Below, one piece after another: positions 1-6,992 of a stretch of 7,857 nt of DNA (position 1 is the stretch's first letter; the number at the start of each line of letters is the position of its first letter). The notes beneath the pieces are model-generated. The model was not told the DNA's origin and made no database searches. It saw nothing but the letters and a program-made list of their open reading frames with translations. Position numbers and translations under genes: made by a program. Source of the stretch: Bacillota bacterium (GTDB lineage Bacteria; Bacillota; Clostridia; Oscillospirales; Acutalibacteraceae); assembly GCA_023415895.1 (NCBI GenBank), contig JAEZJA010000227.1, forward strand, positions 1 to 7,857. Direction: 5' to 3'.

Positions 1-2
1 GC

Positions 3-908
3 TATATATCGTATACGCAGCCATGGAGTCATTTTCAGCGCACAATGAATGAATATGCGCTCTATTTCATCAAAAGCGGCGACCTGTTTATCGAGGAAAA
101 CGGCAAGCGGTATAGCCTGCACAAAAACGATATGCTGATTTTAGAGCCCGGCCTTTTTCATCAGGGCTTCCGGGAAGCGACTTGCAATTACTACTATTTG
201 CATTTTCGTCACAACGGGCTGACCCCAACCGGGAACAAGTGCTGGGAGGAGATCCGGGAGGAGCTCATTCAAAACCGCGCCAACACGCTCAAAAGCAATT
301 GCTATGTGGACGGCTATACGTCTTCTCCCTCCAGCTATCTGCCCAAGCATATTCATTGTGATAATTCCAGCGAGTTGTTGGAGCTTCTGAACATAACCAT
401 GACGGATTTTTACAACCGCTATGAAAGCTATCGTGAGCTTGCGTCGTGGCGATTGTCCGAACTGCTGTTGAAAATTAGTCGAGAATACATCAATACCGCG
501 ATTTTTTCTTCCCAGCAGCATCTGTCCAAATCCTACACCAATGCGGCCAAACTGCTCAATTATCTCAACTGCAACTACTCCAAAAAAATCACCAGCGCGG
601 AAATTGAAGCGGAGTTTGACTCCAATTACGATTATCTCAACCGTGTCTTTCAAAAACTCACGGGCACGAGCATTTTTGGTTATCTCAATACCATTCGTAT
701 TGCCAAGGCCAAAGAGCTGATTCTGACCTCTTCGCTGAAATTCACCGATATCGCCTACCTGGTCGGCATTGATGATCCCTATTATTTCAGCCGCTTTTTT
801 AAAAAGGCGACAGGTATGACTCCCACGCAATACCTAAACCTCCATGGCAACCCTCTGTCTCCTCAGATAAACCATGACAAAGACGGTCAGCCCACCATTG
901 ACGTATAA
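3..908 (+). CDS. AraC-family transcriptional regulator, 5' end off the window
   Basis: DNA-binding regulator of the AraC/XylS family, probably controlling carbohydrate genes. The first ATG is at 45, but the frame is open back to position 3. The codons before that ATG read like the start of an AraC sugar-binding (cupin-like) domain (..QPWSHFQRT), and the strands after it (EYALYFIKSGDLFIEENGKRY, then LEPGLFHQG) continue that domain. The gene therefore very likely starts upstream of the window. Counted from the ATG at 45, the sensing domain covers about residues 1-60, followed by a helical linker. The C-terminal double helix-turn-helix covers about 168-264: first HTH near 183-205, second near 233-255 with the family signature DIAYLVGIDDPYYFSRFFKK. 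A short polar tail follows. It converges on the GH66-GH15 operon and shares a terminator hairpin with it. Control of that operon is inferred from proximity and family habits only. Confidence 0.9.
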   Translation, partial: YISYTQPWSHFQRTMNEYALYFIKSGDLFIEENGKRYSLHKNDMLILEPGLFHQGFREATCNYYYLHFRHNGLTPTGNKCWEEIREELIQNRANTLKSNCYVDGYTSSPSSYLPKHIHCDNSSELLELLNITMTDFYNRYESYRELASWRLSELLLKISREYINTAIFSSQQHLSKSYTNAAKLLNYLNCNYSKKITSAEIEAEFDSNYDYLNRVFQKLTGTSIFGYLNTIRIAKAKELILTSSLKFTDIAYLVGIDDPYYFSRFFKKATGMTPTQYLNLHGNPLSPQINHDKDGQPTIDV

Positions 909-916
909 AAACGACG

Positions 917-954
917 GAGCCGCCTGCCGGATGATTCCATCCGACAGGCGGCTC
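917..954. terminator. Bidirectional rho-independent terminator between convergent genes
   Basis: Positions 917-926 (GAGCCGCCTG) pair perfectly with 945-954 (CAGGCGGCTC). After one C-A mismatch, five more pairs close a six-base loop at 933-938. On the + strand the tail is TGCTTGTTTA, moderately T-rich. On the - strand the hairpin is followed by CGTCGTTTTTA, with a run of five T. It lies 8 bases after the AraC stop and 33 bases beyond the GH15 stop, so it can end both transcripts. Confidence 0.85.
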
Positions 955-987
955 TGCTTGTTTAAACGAAGCGTTTCTTAGAAGCGC

Positions 988-3900
988 TTATTCGAAGTTG
1001 CCGTACAGCCAGCTGTCGCTGCTGCCCTTCAGACAATAGTTGAAACGGTAAGAATCCTGATCGACGTAGCTGCCGCCGCTGTATTGCTGGAGCATGACCG
1101 TGATATGGCCCCAGGCTCCGTTGGCAGGTGACCCGATCTCGGAGCGCGGAATCACAATTTCCATTCCGCCTGTGCTCGGATCCCACTGAGGAGCGATCAC
1201 AGAGGTGATGGCCTTGTTATACGTCCAGGCGCTGCTCGAAACCGTATACTTGCTGAAGCCGCTGTCCACGTTCTTGCGGGTGAACCAGTAGGCCATGTTG
1301 CGCTTGAGGTTGGTTCCGTTAGCCGTGGTGGATTTGGTGGTCGCACCGCTTCCGAAGGCTTCGGTGTAGACCGACATCTGGAAATCGTTGGTGCTGTTGG
1401 AGGAAGTCAAAGTACCCGACACATTGTTGATGCGCACATAGACGTTGTTGGCGTCATTGGAAATATAGACCTTGGCAATGTCCGTATCGCTGTCACTGAC
1501 GGCCGTGTCGCCCACAGGATCGGTATAATACGGAACATAGGTATATTGCGACCAGTCCGCGCTGGCGCCGCTTGTCACTGTCAGAGACTTGTAGCAAGCC
1601 GCGTTGCTCTCGGAAGCAAACACACGGGCATCCTTGAGGTTGTAATACTGCAGGCAGGCAATGATGTAGGAGGCAGCTGTAATCGGTTCGGAAGCCGTGC
1701 TCACGCAAGGCTGTTCGGTCACATCGCTGATGCACTCGCCCGTGACCATGTAACCGGTCGCCGTGCGGGAAACAAACCACTGCAGCATGGCATAGGCCTT
1801 GGAGGTATTGCCGGCGAGCTTTTGATAGACGCAATCCCACATGGTCATCTGCGGCCAGGAGGGAGAATCTTCAAGAGCTTCGTTGCCGCCGGGACTCCAG
1901 GGCGAATCGCCATAGAAGTCATCATCCGGATAACGGCACAGTCCATAGGTATCGCTGCCGCACATGGCTTCAACCTTGCTGATGTGATTGGCTGAGCGGG
2001 AACTCTTGGCATCCATGGCGCCGAGTGCGAACATCATGTTGGTGGAGCTGTCGACCTGTGTACCGATGGTTCCGTCGGTATAAACCAGACGTACATAGTA
2101 CTTGTTGGTGTTATCCCACAGACCGCCGCTCGTCGTATCGCGGTTCATGGCTGTCAGGATGGTGCTGCCCGCGCCGTTGTAGCTGTCCGCCAGCGTCTCG
2201 TTGCCCTTAATGCTGGCCATCAGAGCGGCTGCTTTGAGACCCATCGCGTAACCGGCCTGGGTGTAGGTGTAATAGCCGTATTTGTCTGACTCTTCAAAGA
2301 TACTGAAGTCGGCAGGGCCAAAGCCGGCGGTGTTGATGTTGTTCATGATGTAGTTGGCGCACAGCTGCACTTCATCATAAATGTTGTTTAGGAAGGTGCT
2401 GTCGCCGGTCGCAAGATAGTGCTTGTAAACACCGATCAGGAAGAAGCCCATGGAATCGTACTCGGGCTCCACAAAGTTGGCATCGGTATTGTTCCAGAAG
2501 TTGTAGCAGGTCTCGAAGGTTCCGTTGGAGGCCTGTCTGGCCGCCAACCAGTTCCAATACCGTCCCGCTTCGGTCGTCAGGCCGCAGGCATCGAGTGCCA
2601 TAGCTGTAACCGCCGAATCACGTGCCCAAACCTTGTAGCCGTAGTTGTAAGAGTTCGTGGTGGCCGGGAATGCGCCGTCGGCTGTGGTCGTACCCGGGCG
2701 GGTGCAGTTTTTGATCATCACAAGATTTCTCTTGTACGTAGCCAACATGCCCGCATCCGTAAAGGAAGGAACCGTAACGCCCGAGAACCATGTGGAATAG
2801 GTGCTGGCAACGGATGTGTACCAATAGGCGCCCGTTTGCGCACGAACCTCATCACAGGCACTCTGTAAGCCGCTCAGCGTGGAGTTGAGCACCACATAGA
2901 AATAGACATTCTGTGTTGCGCCCGCAGCAACCGTCACGCTCTGCATGAAGGCTCCTGATGTGTCCGCCGCCGAAACGCTGCCATTGTTCTTCAGCGTGCC
3001 GGTAGCATCAAAGGTATACCAGGCTGCGCAGGTGGCGCTGGAGGTGGAGCTGTCCGCATCGTTGGCAACCTGATAGGCTGTAGGAGCGGCGAACGCACCC
3101 AGCGCCATGTAAGGCTGCGAAGCGTTGCTCATGTTGAAGATAATCGCTTTGCGGGTGGAATCATAGCTTGCCGAAAGCGTGTTGGAACCCGAATTTTTTG
3201 GATGGAACATATCCAACACCTTATAGGTGAGACTGGAGCTGCCCGTATTTTTGAGCGAATACCGTACCACCATATAGTCCTCGTTGGGGACCATCACATA
3301 ATCTCTGGAAATCTCCATATTCGGGAGATAGCTGCCGTTGTATTCCAGATAATTGGTGTGCAGCACGCCGCTCTCGTCATAGTAGGCCTCAGAATCAAAA
3401 TTATGGATCTGGTCATACTTGACGCTGTTGGTCTCGTCGCGGAAGAAACCGGAATAATCGTTGATCTGATCGAGCTCCCAGTTGCCGGAATAGTGCAGCT
3501 CGTCAATGCGCGGGCCGCCCGTGCTGGTCGTGTCGTTGTTGGCCAAATGGCTGGCCTTCCAGATAGCGATCTGGTTGCTCCAGTTAGACTGATACAGAGC
3601 TCGCACGGTTTCCTGACGGCTGGTGACGACCAAGTTATCCAGATTGATAAAGCCGTCAGAGCTGTTGGAAACCAGCGCTTTGACCGTATGCGTACCCGCA
3701 GTCAGGTTGGTGCCGACATCCGACGTACCCCACGTGTCCCAGCTGCCCACATCCTTGAAATAGGCGTTGCTGATATAGGTGCCGTCCACATAGATGGCGC
3801 GGACGTTGGTCGTGCCGGTATAATTGGAGTACTTGAAACGGAGGATATAATCCTGCGCCGTGGACACGGTGATGGAGAACTGGACATAATCGTTGACATC

Positions 3901-4116
3901 GCCGTAGCTGTCTACAAAGCCCGTTCCGCTGTATCCCGTGTGATTGGTGTTGGTATTGACGTTATACTTGGTCGCCGATTCGGCTTCATAGGTGGTTTTT
4001 CCGTAGGTTACGGCACTGGCTGTAAACACCGAACTGGGGCCGAAGCTGAACAGCATGGTCAATACAGCCGCGAGAGCCAAGGCTTTGGGCGCATTTTTTC
4101 GCCATGTTTTTTTCAT
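988..4116 (-). CDS. Secreted GH15 glucodextranase/glucoamylase-like exo-glucosidase with N-terminal CBM35
   Basis: Predicted secreted exo-acting alpha-glucosidase of 1042 residues, second gene of the operon. I chose ATG 4116 because a good Shine-Dalgarno (AAAGGAAG) sits 7 bases before it and a signal peptide starts there (basic start, hydrophobic core, cleavage likely after ASA at residue 35). The frame extends to an in-frame TTG at 4140 that has no such support. Domains: CBM35 at about 41-166; a beta-sandwich of the GH15 N-domain type at about 169-445; an (alpha/alpha)6 catalytic domain at about 446-829; a C-terminal beta-rich module at about 840-1042. GH15 signatures are YGYKVWARDSA near 493 (substrate-binding Arg-Asp); DFSIFEES, matching DLWEE, giving general acid Glu608; and TGECISD followed by EPITAASYI, giving probable base Glu794 (Glu801 is a less likely alternative). 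The TDPVGD stretch opening the C-terminal module recalls glucodextranase domain C. Alpha-1,6 specificity is inferred from the GH66 partner and module layout; glucoamylase is the main alternative. No wall anchor, SLH or dockerin is seen. Confidence 0.85.
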   Translation of the reverse strand: MKKTWRKNAPKALALAAVLTMLFSFGPSSVFTASAVTYGKTTYEAESATKYNVNTNTNHTGYSGTGFVDSYGDVNDYVQFSITVSTAQDYILRFKYSNYTGTTNVRAIYVDGTYISNAYFKDVGSWDTWGTSDVGTNLTAGTHTVKALVSNSSDGFINLDNLVVTSRQETVRALYQSNWSNQIAIWKASHLANNDTTSTGGPRIDELHYSGNWELDQINDYSGFFRDETNSVKYDQIHNFDSEAYYDESGVLHTNYLEYNGSYLPNMEISRDYVMVPNEDYMVVRYSLKNTGSSSLTYKVLDMFHPKNSGSNTLSASYDSTRKAIIFNMSNASQPYMALGAFAAPTAYQVANDADSSTSSATCAAWYTFDATGTLKNNGSVSAADTSGAFMQSVTVAAGATQNVYFYVVLNSTLSGLQSACDEVRAQTGAYWYTSVASTYSTWFSGVTVPSFTDAGMLATYKRNLVMIKNCTRPGTTTADGAFPATTNSYNYGYKVWARDSAVTAMALDACGLTTEAGRYWNWLAARQASNGTFETCYNFWNNTDANFVEPEYDSMGFFLIGVYKHYLATGDSTFLNNIYDEVQLCANYIMNNINTAGFGPADFSIFEESDKYGYYTYTQAGYAMGLKAAALMASIKGNETLADSYNGAGSTILTAMNRDTTSGGLWDNTNKYYVRLVYTDGTIGTQVDSSTNMMFALGAMDAKSSRSANHISKVEAMCGSDTYGLCRYPDDDFYGDSPWSPGGNEALEDSPSWPQMTMWDCVYQKLAGNTSKAYAMLQWFVSRTATGYMVTGECISDVTEQPCVSTASEPITAASYIIACLQYYNLKDARVFASESNAACYKSLTVTSGASADWSQYTYVPYYTDPVGDTAVSDSDTDIAKVYISNDANNVYVRINNVSGTLTSSNSTNDFQMSVYTEAFGSGATTKSTTANGTNLKRNMAYWFTRKNVDSGFSKYTVSSSAWTYNKAITSVIAPQWDPSTGGMEIVIPRSEIGSPANGAWGHITVMLQQYSGGSYVDQDSYRFNYCLKGSSDSWLYGNFE
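3619..3996 (-). repeat. CBM35 module copy 1 (N-terminal in the GH15 enzyme)
   Basis: Encodes a CBM35-type carbohydrate-binding module directly after the signal peptide. It starts at YEAES, carries NTNHTGYSGTGFVD, has WDTWG near its end and closes with INLDNLVV. These are the hallmarks shared by all three copies in this window. The family binds sugars through a calcium-dependent beta-sandwich. Copy 1 is closest to copy 2 in the neighbouring gene. Confidence 0.85.
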
Positions 4117-4123
4117 GATTTTT

Positions 4124-4131
4124 CTTCCTTT
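4124..4131 (-). promoter_or_regulatory. Ribosome binding site of the GH15 gene
   Basis: AAAGGAAG read on the - strand, 7 bases before ATG 4116 and inside the 20-base gap after the GH66 stop. It decides the start: an in-frame TTG at 4140 would overlap the GH66 stop codon, would have no properly spaced site and would put a charged octapeptide in front of the signal peptide. Confidence 0.75.
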
Positions 4132-4136
4132 CTCAT

Positions 4137-6758
4137 TCAACTAATAATCAGATTGTCGAGATTGACCGCGTGGTTATCCGACGAATCGTAATAGATGCAC
4201 ACGGTATGTACGCCCTGGGTAAGATAGGTGGAAAGCGATGCGGTGCTCCAAGTGTCCCAATTGCTCAGGTTGGACATGCTCAGCGTCCCGACATAGTTGC
4301 CGTCCACGTATACATGCTTGGTCGCCGTATAGCCGGTATTGTTCGCATACCGGAAGTTGAGCTGGTAATTGTTGTCCGACGTGACCCTGACCTGGAAGGT
4401 GATCTCATCGCCCACCTCGGCAAAGCCATCCACAAAACCCGTACCGGTGTAGCCCGTATGGTTGGTGTTGGTAGTCACATTGGTCTTGATCGCCAACTCG
4501 GCTTCATACCGGTTGGAGGAGGGAATGGTTACGGTGCGCTTGATGTAGATCATATCCCAGTAAGCCAAAGAGGGTACGGTAAAGGATACATAGAAGCCTG
4601 TGCTGTCTGTTCCCGTGGTATAGGACAGCGACTGACTCGTTCCCTCATTGAGATCGGGAGACGCCAGATACACGCCGGTCACACTGGAATTCGGAGACAG
4701 ATAATACTTGACCGGGAGGTTGGTCTTGGTGGTGGGAGCGCTGGTGGTATTGCGCCATTGGTTGTCGGATTCGGATGACAGGTTGATCAGGTGGAGAATA
4801 TCGTAGTCACTCGTCATGCGGGTCATGTGATAGATGGATCCCGCAGTGCCGTTGCCGGATAGGGTCTGTCCGGAAATGTTGATATACTGGTTGCCCTGAT
4901 CGGAATAGGTCAAGTCCTCATCAAACAACAGATTTTCATACGCCGTGATGAACTTGTAGTGGTTCTTCATCGCCGCTTTGAGACTGAGCGACATGTTTTT
5001 GCTCATATTGGGGTAGTATTCATTGCCCAGCATGACCACATCGTCCAGACCCGCGCCGATTTCGATGTGCGAGGCGCCGCTTGCTGCAAAGAGGGCGTCC
5101 GCCAGACGAACCGAGCTTTCATTGAACTGGCCCAGCGTCAAGCTGTCTAGATTGATAGCGTTGACGTCATCGCTGTTGTAGGCAACCTTGATGGTATGCG
5201 TACCCGCCGTCAGATACACCGGAATATACGCATCCTGCTTGAACACGTCCCAGGTGCCCCATTGATAAAAGGTAGCCTTGCCGACGTTGACATTGTCCAC
5301 ATAGATCGTGCGAGTCGCGCTAGAACCGCTGTTGTTGCCGTAGGAGAAGACCAGCGGATAGGTGATGGATTCGGGAGCGTTGATGGTAAACTGCACATAA
5401 TCGCCCTGCTGGGCAAAGTTCTGCAGGAAGCCTGTACCAGTATACCCCGTATGATCCGAAGCCACATCCACCCCGGAATAGGTAGCGTTCTCCGCTTCGT
5501 AGGAGGCCGCGCCGCAATTCTGGTTGTAATTCATGTAGGCAGCCATAACCGCTGCTTTTCCGTTGCTCTTGGAGCGCAGCTGCTCGATGTAATTGCGCAT
5601 GTCGTTGTATCCGTTGGACAGCCACCAGATTTCGCTGAAGCTGAAATCGGTGTTGGCGTTGGTGGATACATCGTTGAGAGCCCAACCGTTGACTGTACCA
5701 TCCACAATATTAAAGGTAACCATATCCTTGTTGGCATTGTTGGAGGTCAGCGAGGTCTTGACGGCATTGATGAGGCTGGAGAATGAGTTTTCGACGTCAT
5801 AGCTGTTGCCATTAAAATCGTAGATGTTCGTTCTCTGACCCATCTGATCCATCTGGATCCCATCGAAGCCCAGCGTATTGATGCAATCCTTATAGGCGTT
5901 GGAAATGAATGTCTGCCAGGCAGCGTTGGTGGGAGCAAACATATAGATGCAATGCCCGTTGCTGAAATTGAAGTCCATCTGGTACTGCCGTGCGGCATCC
6001 CAGTAAAGCCCCCATTGATAGTTCACTCCATAATTGGAATAGTTTTCTCTGGCGGCATAGGACATCATATACGCCATGGCCGTTCCGTTGTAATTATGCA
6101 CCGCGTTCATGTAATTCTGTAAGGTACTCAGCGACACGGTGTTGTAGAACAGATCCTCCCAGGAAGAATCCACATCGACGCCGTTCGTTCTCTTGAGCGG
6201 CACCTCATGCCGCCACATCCAGTCGTAGAACTGGTACATGTCAATATAGTAGTCCTTGGCCATTGTCTGGATCTGCTGTGTCACCGTTGCACTCGTTGTC
6301 GAGGCATCGTATTTGGCTATGTATCCGTAGCGCGGAAATTTCGAGGAATCGCTCGAAACATCCACCGCCGCCGTCTTGTAATCGCTGGAGGATACATAAA
6401 CCTTCACGAGATACCCCCTGTAATCGGTTGACGGCGCCGTCCAGGTAAAGGATGTCGTACCCGTGGAGTTCTGGGATACAGAAGCGGTCTTGGACGTCGA
6501 ATACGTTAGTGTTTCATGATGATAGATGCTCAGATACACCGTTCCGCTCCAGTTGGTTGAGGTCGTATTCTGCAGGTTGGCTGTGATGGTAACGGTGTTT
6601 CCCGGTGCATAGCGGGCTTTGTCCACGCTCACCTTGGCAATATACCCGGTGGTTGCGGCTCCGACATTCACCATGGGAAAACCGGCGATTGTAAACAGGA
6701 GTGAGATTATCAGGATAAAACAGGAAACCTTGATACCGCGCAAAACCTTTGTTTTCAT
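4137..6758 (-). CDS. Secreted GH66 cycloisomaltooligosaccharide glucanotransferase-type enzyme (or dextranase)
   Basis: Predicted extracellular enzyme of 873 residues acting on internal alpha-1,6 bonds of dextran. GH66 members either hydrolyse them (dextranase) or cyclise the chain (CITase). Signal peptide 1-35 ends GAA. An Ig-like N-domain covers about 37-140, the TIM-barrel about 145-416 and 545-650 with a CBM35 inserted at 418-543, a beta C-domain about 650-745, and a second CBM35 749-873. Probable nucleophile Asp304 lies in FDGIQMDQMG, acid/base Glu376 in FSFSEIWW and the further essential Asp179 in YQFYDWMW. Their spacing (125 and 72) equals that of Asp145, Asp270 and Glu342 reported for Bacillus circulans CITase. 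The CBM35 inserted in the catalytic domain is also a CITase trait, although some dextranases with weak cyclising activity carry it too. The start ATG has a GGGAGG site 7 bases upstream. It is the first gene of the operon; its stop is 20 bases before the GH15 start. No wall-anchoring motif is seen. Confidence 0.9.
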   Translation of the reverse strand: MKTKVLRGIKVSCFILIISLLFTIAGFPMVNVGAATTGYIAKVSVDKARYAPGNTVTITANLQNTTSTNWSGTVYLSIYHHETLTYSTSKTASVSQNSTGTTSFTWTAPSTDYRGYLVKVYVSSSDYKTAAVDVSSDSSKFPRYGYIAKYDASTTSATVTQQIQTMAKDYYIDMYQFYDWMWRHEVPLKRTNGVDVDSSWEDLFYNTVSLSTLQNYMNAVHNYNGTAMAYMMSYAARENYSNYGVNYQWGLYWDAARQYQMDFNFSNGHCIYMFAPTNAAWQTFISNAYKDCINTLGFDGIQMDQMGQRTNIYDFNGNSYDVENSFSSLINAVKTSLTSNNANKDMVTFNIVDGTVNGWALNDVSTNANTDFSFSEIWWLSNGYNDMRNYIEQLRSKSNGKAAVMAAYMNYNQNCGAASYEAENATYSGVDVASDHTGYTGTGFLQNFAQQGDYVQFTINAPESITYPLVFSYGNNSGSSATRTIYVDNVNVGKATFYQWGTWDVFKQDAYIPVYLTAGTHTIKVAYNSDDVNAINLDSLTLGQFNESSVRLADALFAASGASHIEIGAGLDDVVMLGNEYYPNMSKNMSLSLKAAMKNHYKFITAYENLLFDEDLTYSDQGNQYINISGQTLSGNGTAGSIYHMTRMTSDYDILHLINLSSESDNQWRNTTSAPTTKTNLPVKYYLSPNSSVTGVYLASPDLNEGTSQSLSYTTGTDSTGFYVSFTVPSLAYWDMIYIKRTVTIPSSNRYEAELAIKTNVTTNTNHTGYTGTGFVDGFAEVGDEITFQVRVTSDNNYQLNFRYANNTGYTATKHVYVDGNYVGTLSMSNLSNWDTWSTASLSTYLTQGVHTVCIYYDSSDNHAVNLDNLIIS
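4140..4514 (-). repeat. CBM35 module copy 2 (C-terminal in the GH66 enzyme)
   Basis: Last 125 residues of the GH66 protein, starting at RYEAE and ending LDNLIIS at the stop codon. It shares the 12-residue run TNTNHTGY-GTGFVD (one variable position) with copy 1, and WDTW near the end. In CITases and related enzymes such C-terminal CBM35 modules bind dextran-type glucans; here that role is inferred. Confidence 0.85.
5130..5507 (-). repeat. CBM35 module copy 3 (inserted in the GH66 catalytic domain)
   Basis: Residues about 418-543 of the GH66 protein: opens YEAENA, carries DHTGYTGTGFLQ, then WGTWD, and closes INLDSLTL. It interrupts the catalytic domain after the barrel segment ending NYNQNCG; barrel sequence resumes at SSVRLADAL. 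An insert at this place is the feature that sets CITases apart from simple dextranases. It is the most divergent of the three copies. Confidence 0.85.
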
Positions 6759-6764
6759 AATTCA

Positions 6765-6772
6765 GCCTCCCT
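6765..6772 (-). promoter_or_regulatory. Ribosome binding site of the GH66 gene
   Basis: AGGGAGGC read on the - strand, with its GGAGG core 7 bases before ATG 6758. It is a strong, well spaced Shine-Dalgarno and fixes the start at the Met of the signal peptide. Confidence 0.8.
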
Positions 6773-6798
6773 CACATCATTTTATCTCGCCGATTGCC

Positions 6799-6816
6799 TT
6801 ACCCGGATACCCACAT
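6799..6816 (-). CDS. Possible five-codon leader peptide (MWVSG)
   Basis: A tiny frame ATG-TGG-GTA-TCC-GGG-TAA on the - strand, preceded by a near-perfect Shine-Dalgarno (GAAAGGAG, 6833-6826) with a 9-base spacer. It lies about 40 bases before the GH66 start, inside the predicted 5' leader. A longer reading from ATG 6840 (13 codons, same frame and stop) lacks a ribosome binding site. The strength of the Shine-Dalgarno is the only evidence. It could be chance, a translated leader that tunes GH66 expression, or a standby ribosome site. Confidence 0.25.
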   Translation of the reverse strand: MWVSG

Positions 6817-6865
6817 AGGGACCAGCTCCTTTCTTTTCATACATCCATGGCTATTGTACATGCCA

Positions 6866-6895
6866 AGCATACTCTTATATTCCTTATTATGTAAA
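6866..6895 (-). promoter_or_regulatory. Candidate sigma-A promoter for the GH66-GH15 operon
   Basis: On the - strand, TTTACA (6895-6890, 5 of 6 matches to the -35 consensus) is followed after 18 bases by TATGCT (6871-6866, 4 of 6 matches to the -10). Transcription would begin near 6858, giving a leader of about 100 bases. The -10 is imperfect, as expected for an activator-dependent promoter. Several other TATA-like stretches in this AT-rich DNA lack a matching -35. Confidence 0.4.
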
Positions 6896-6946
6896 TGACT
6901 ATTACCGACTATATTTGTACTCTAGCTACTATATTGTGAAATATAT

Positions 6947-6979
6947 AAACGATTATTTTTGTTTATTATTACATCGTTT
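6947..6979. repeat. Inverted repeat AAACGAT...ATCGTTT upstream of the promoter
   Basis: Perfect 7-base arms at 6947-6953 and 6973-6979 are separated by 19 bases. A second, overlapping pair is ATAAAC (6945-6950) with GTTTAT (6961-6966). They lie about 50-85 bases upstream of the candidate -35. The arms contain the AAACGNT core of catabolite-responsive (cre) elements, but neither arm completes the usual 14-base cre palindrome. A regulator site is possible; chance in AT-rich DNA is a real alternative. Confidence 0.35.
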
Positions 6980-6992
6980 GAGAACATAATTT

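Noticed and set aside
45..47. ATG 45 as the true AraC start
   Set aside because: The frame is open to position 3, the preceding residues look like the family's N-terminal domain, and starting at 45 would cut the sensing domain; a partial gene is more likely.
4114..4136. Seven-codon frame from ATG 4136 immediately after the GH66 stop
   Set aside because: It has no Shine-Dalgarno of its own and simply runs across the GH15 ribosome site; it looks like chance.
4116..4140. TTG at 4140 as the GH15 start
   Set aside because: It overlaps the GH66 stop, has no spaced Shine-Dalgarno and adds eight charged residues before the signal peptide. ATG 4116 has both a good site and a normal signal peptide.
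3202..4191. Long + strand open frame opposite the GH15 gene (329 codons), and other long frames opposite GH66
   Set aside because: Composition is low in recognisable domains, and they mirror real genes on the - strand with strong motif support. These are antisense shadows from coding bias.
3619..5507. The three repeated blocks as a mobile element or CRISPR-like repeat
   Set aside because: They are in-frame protein modules of about 125 residues (CBM35) with diverged DNA, not short regular repeats, and no transposase or terminal repeats are present.
6759..6858. Riboswitch in the GH66 leader
   Set aside because: The leader is short, I find no conserved riboswitch core and only weak hairpins, and there is no alternative terminator before the start.
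6619..6894. + strand frame of 91 codons spanning the GH66 start and the control region
   Set aside because: It is half antisense to the GH66 signal peptide and half AT-rich control DNA, with no recognisable motif and no convincing ribosome site.
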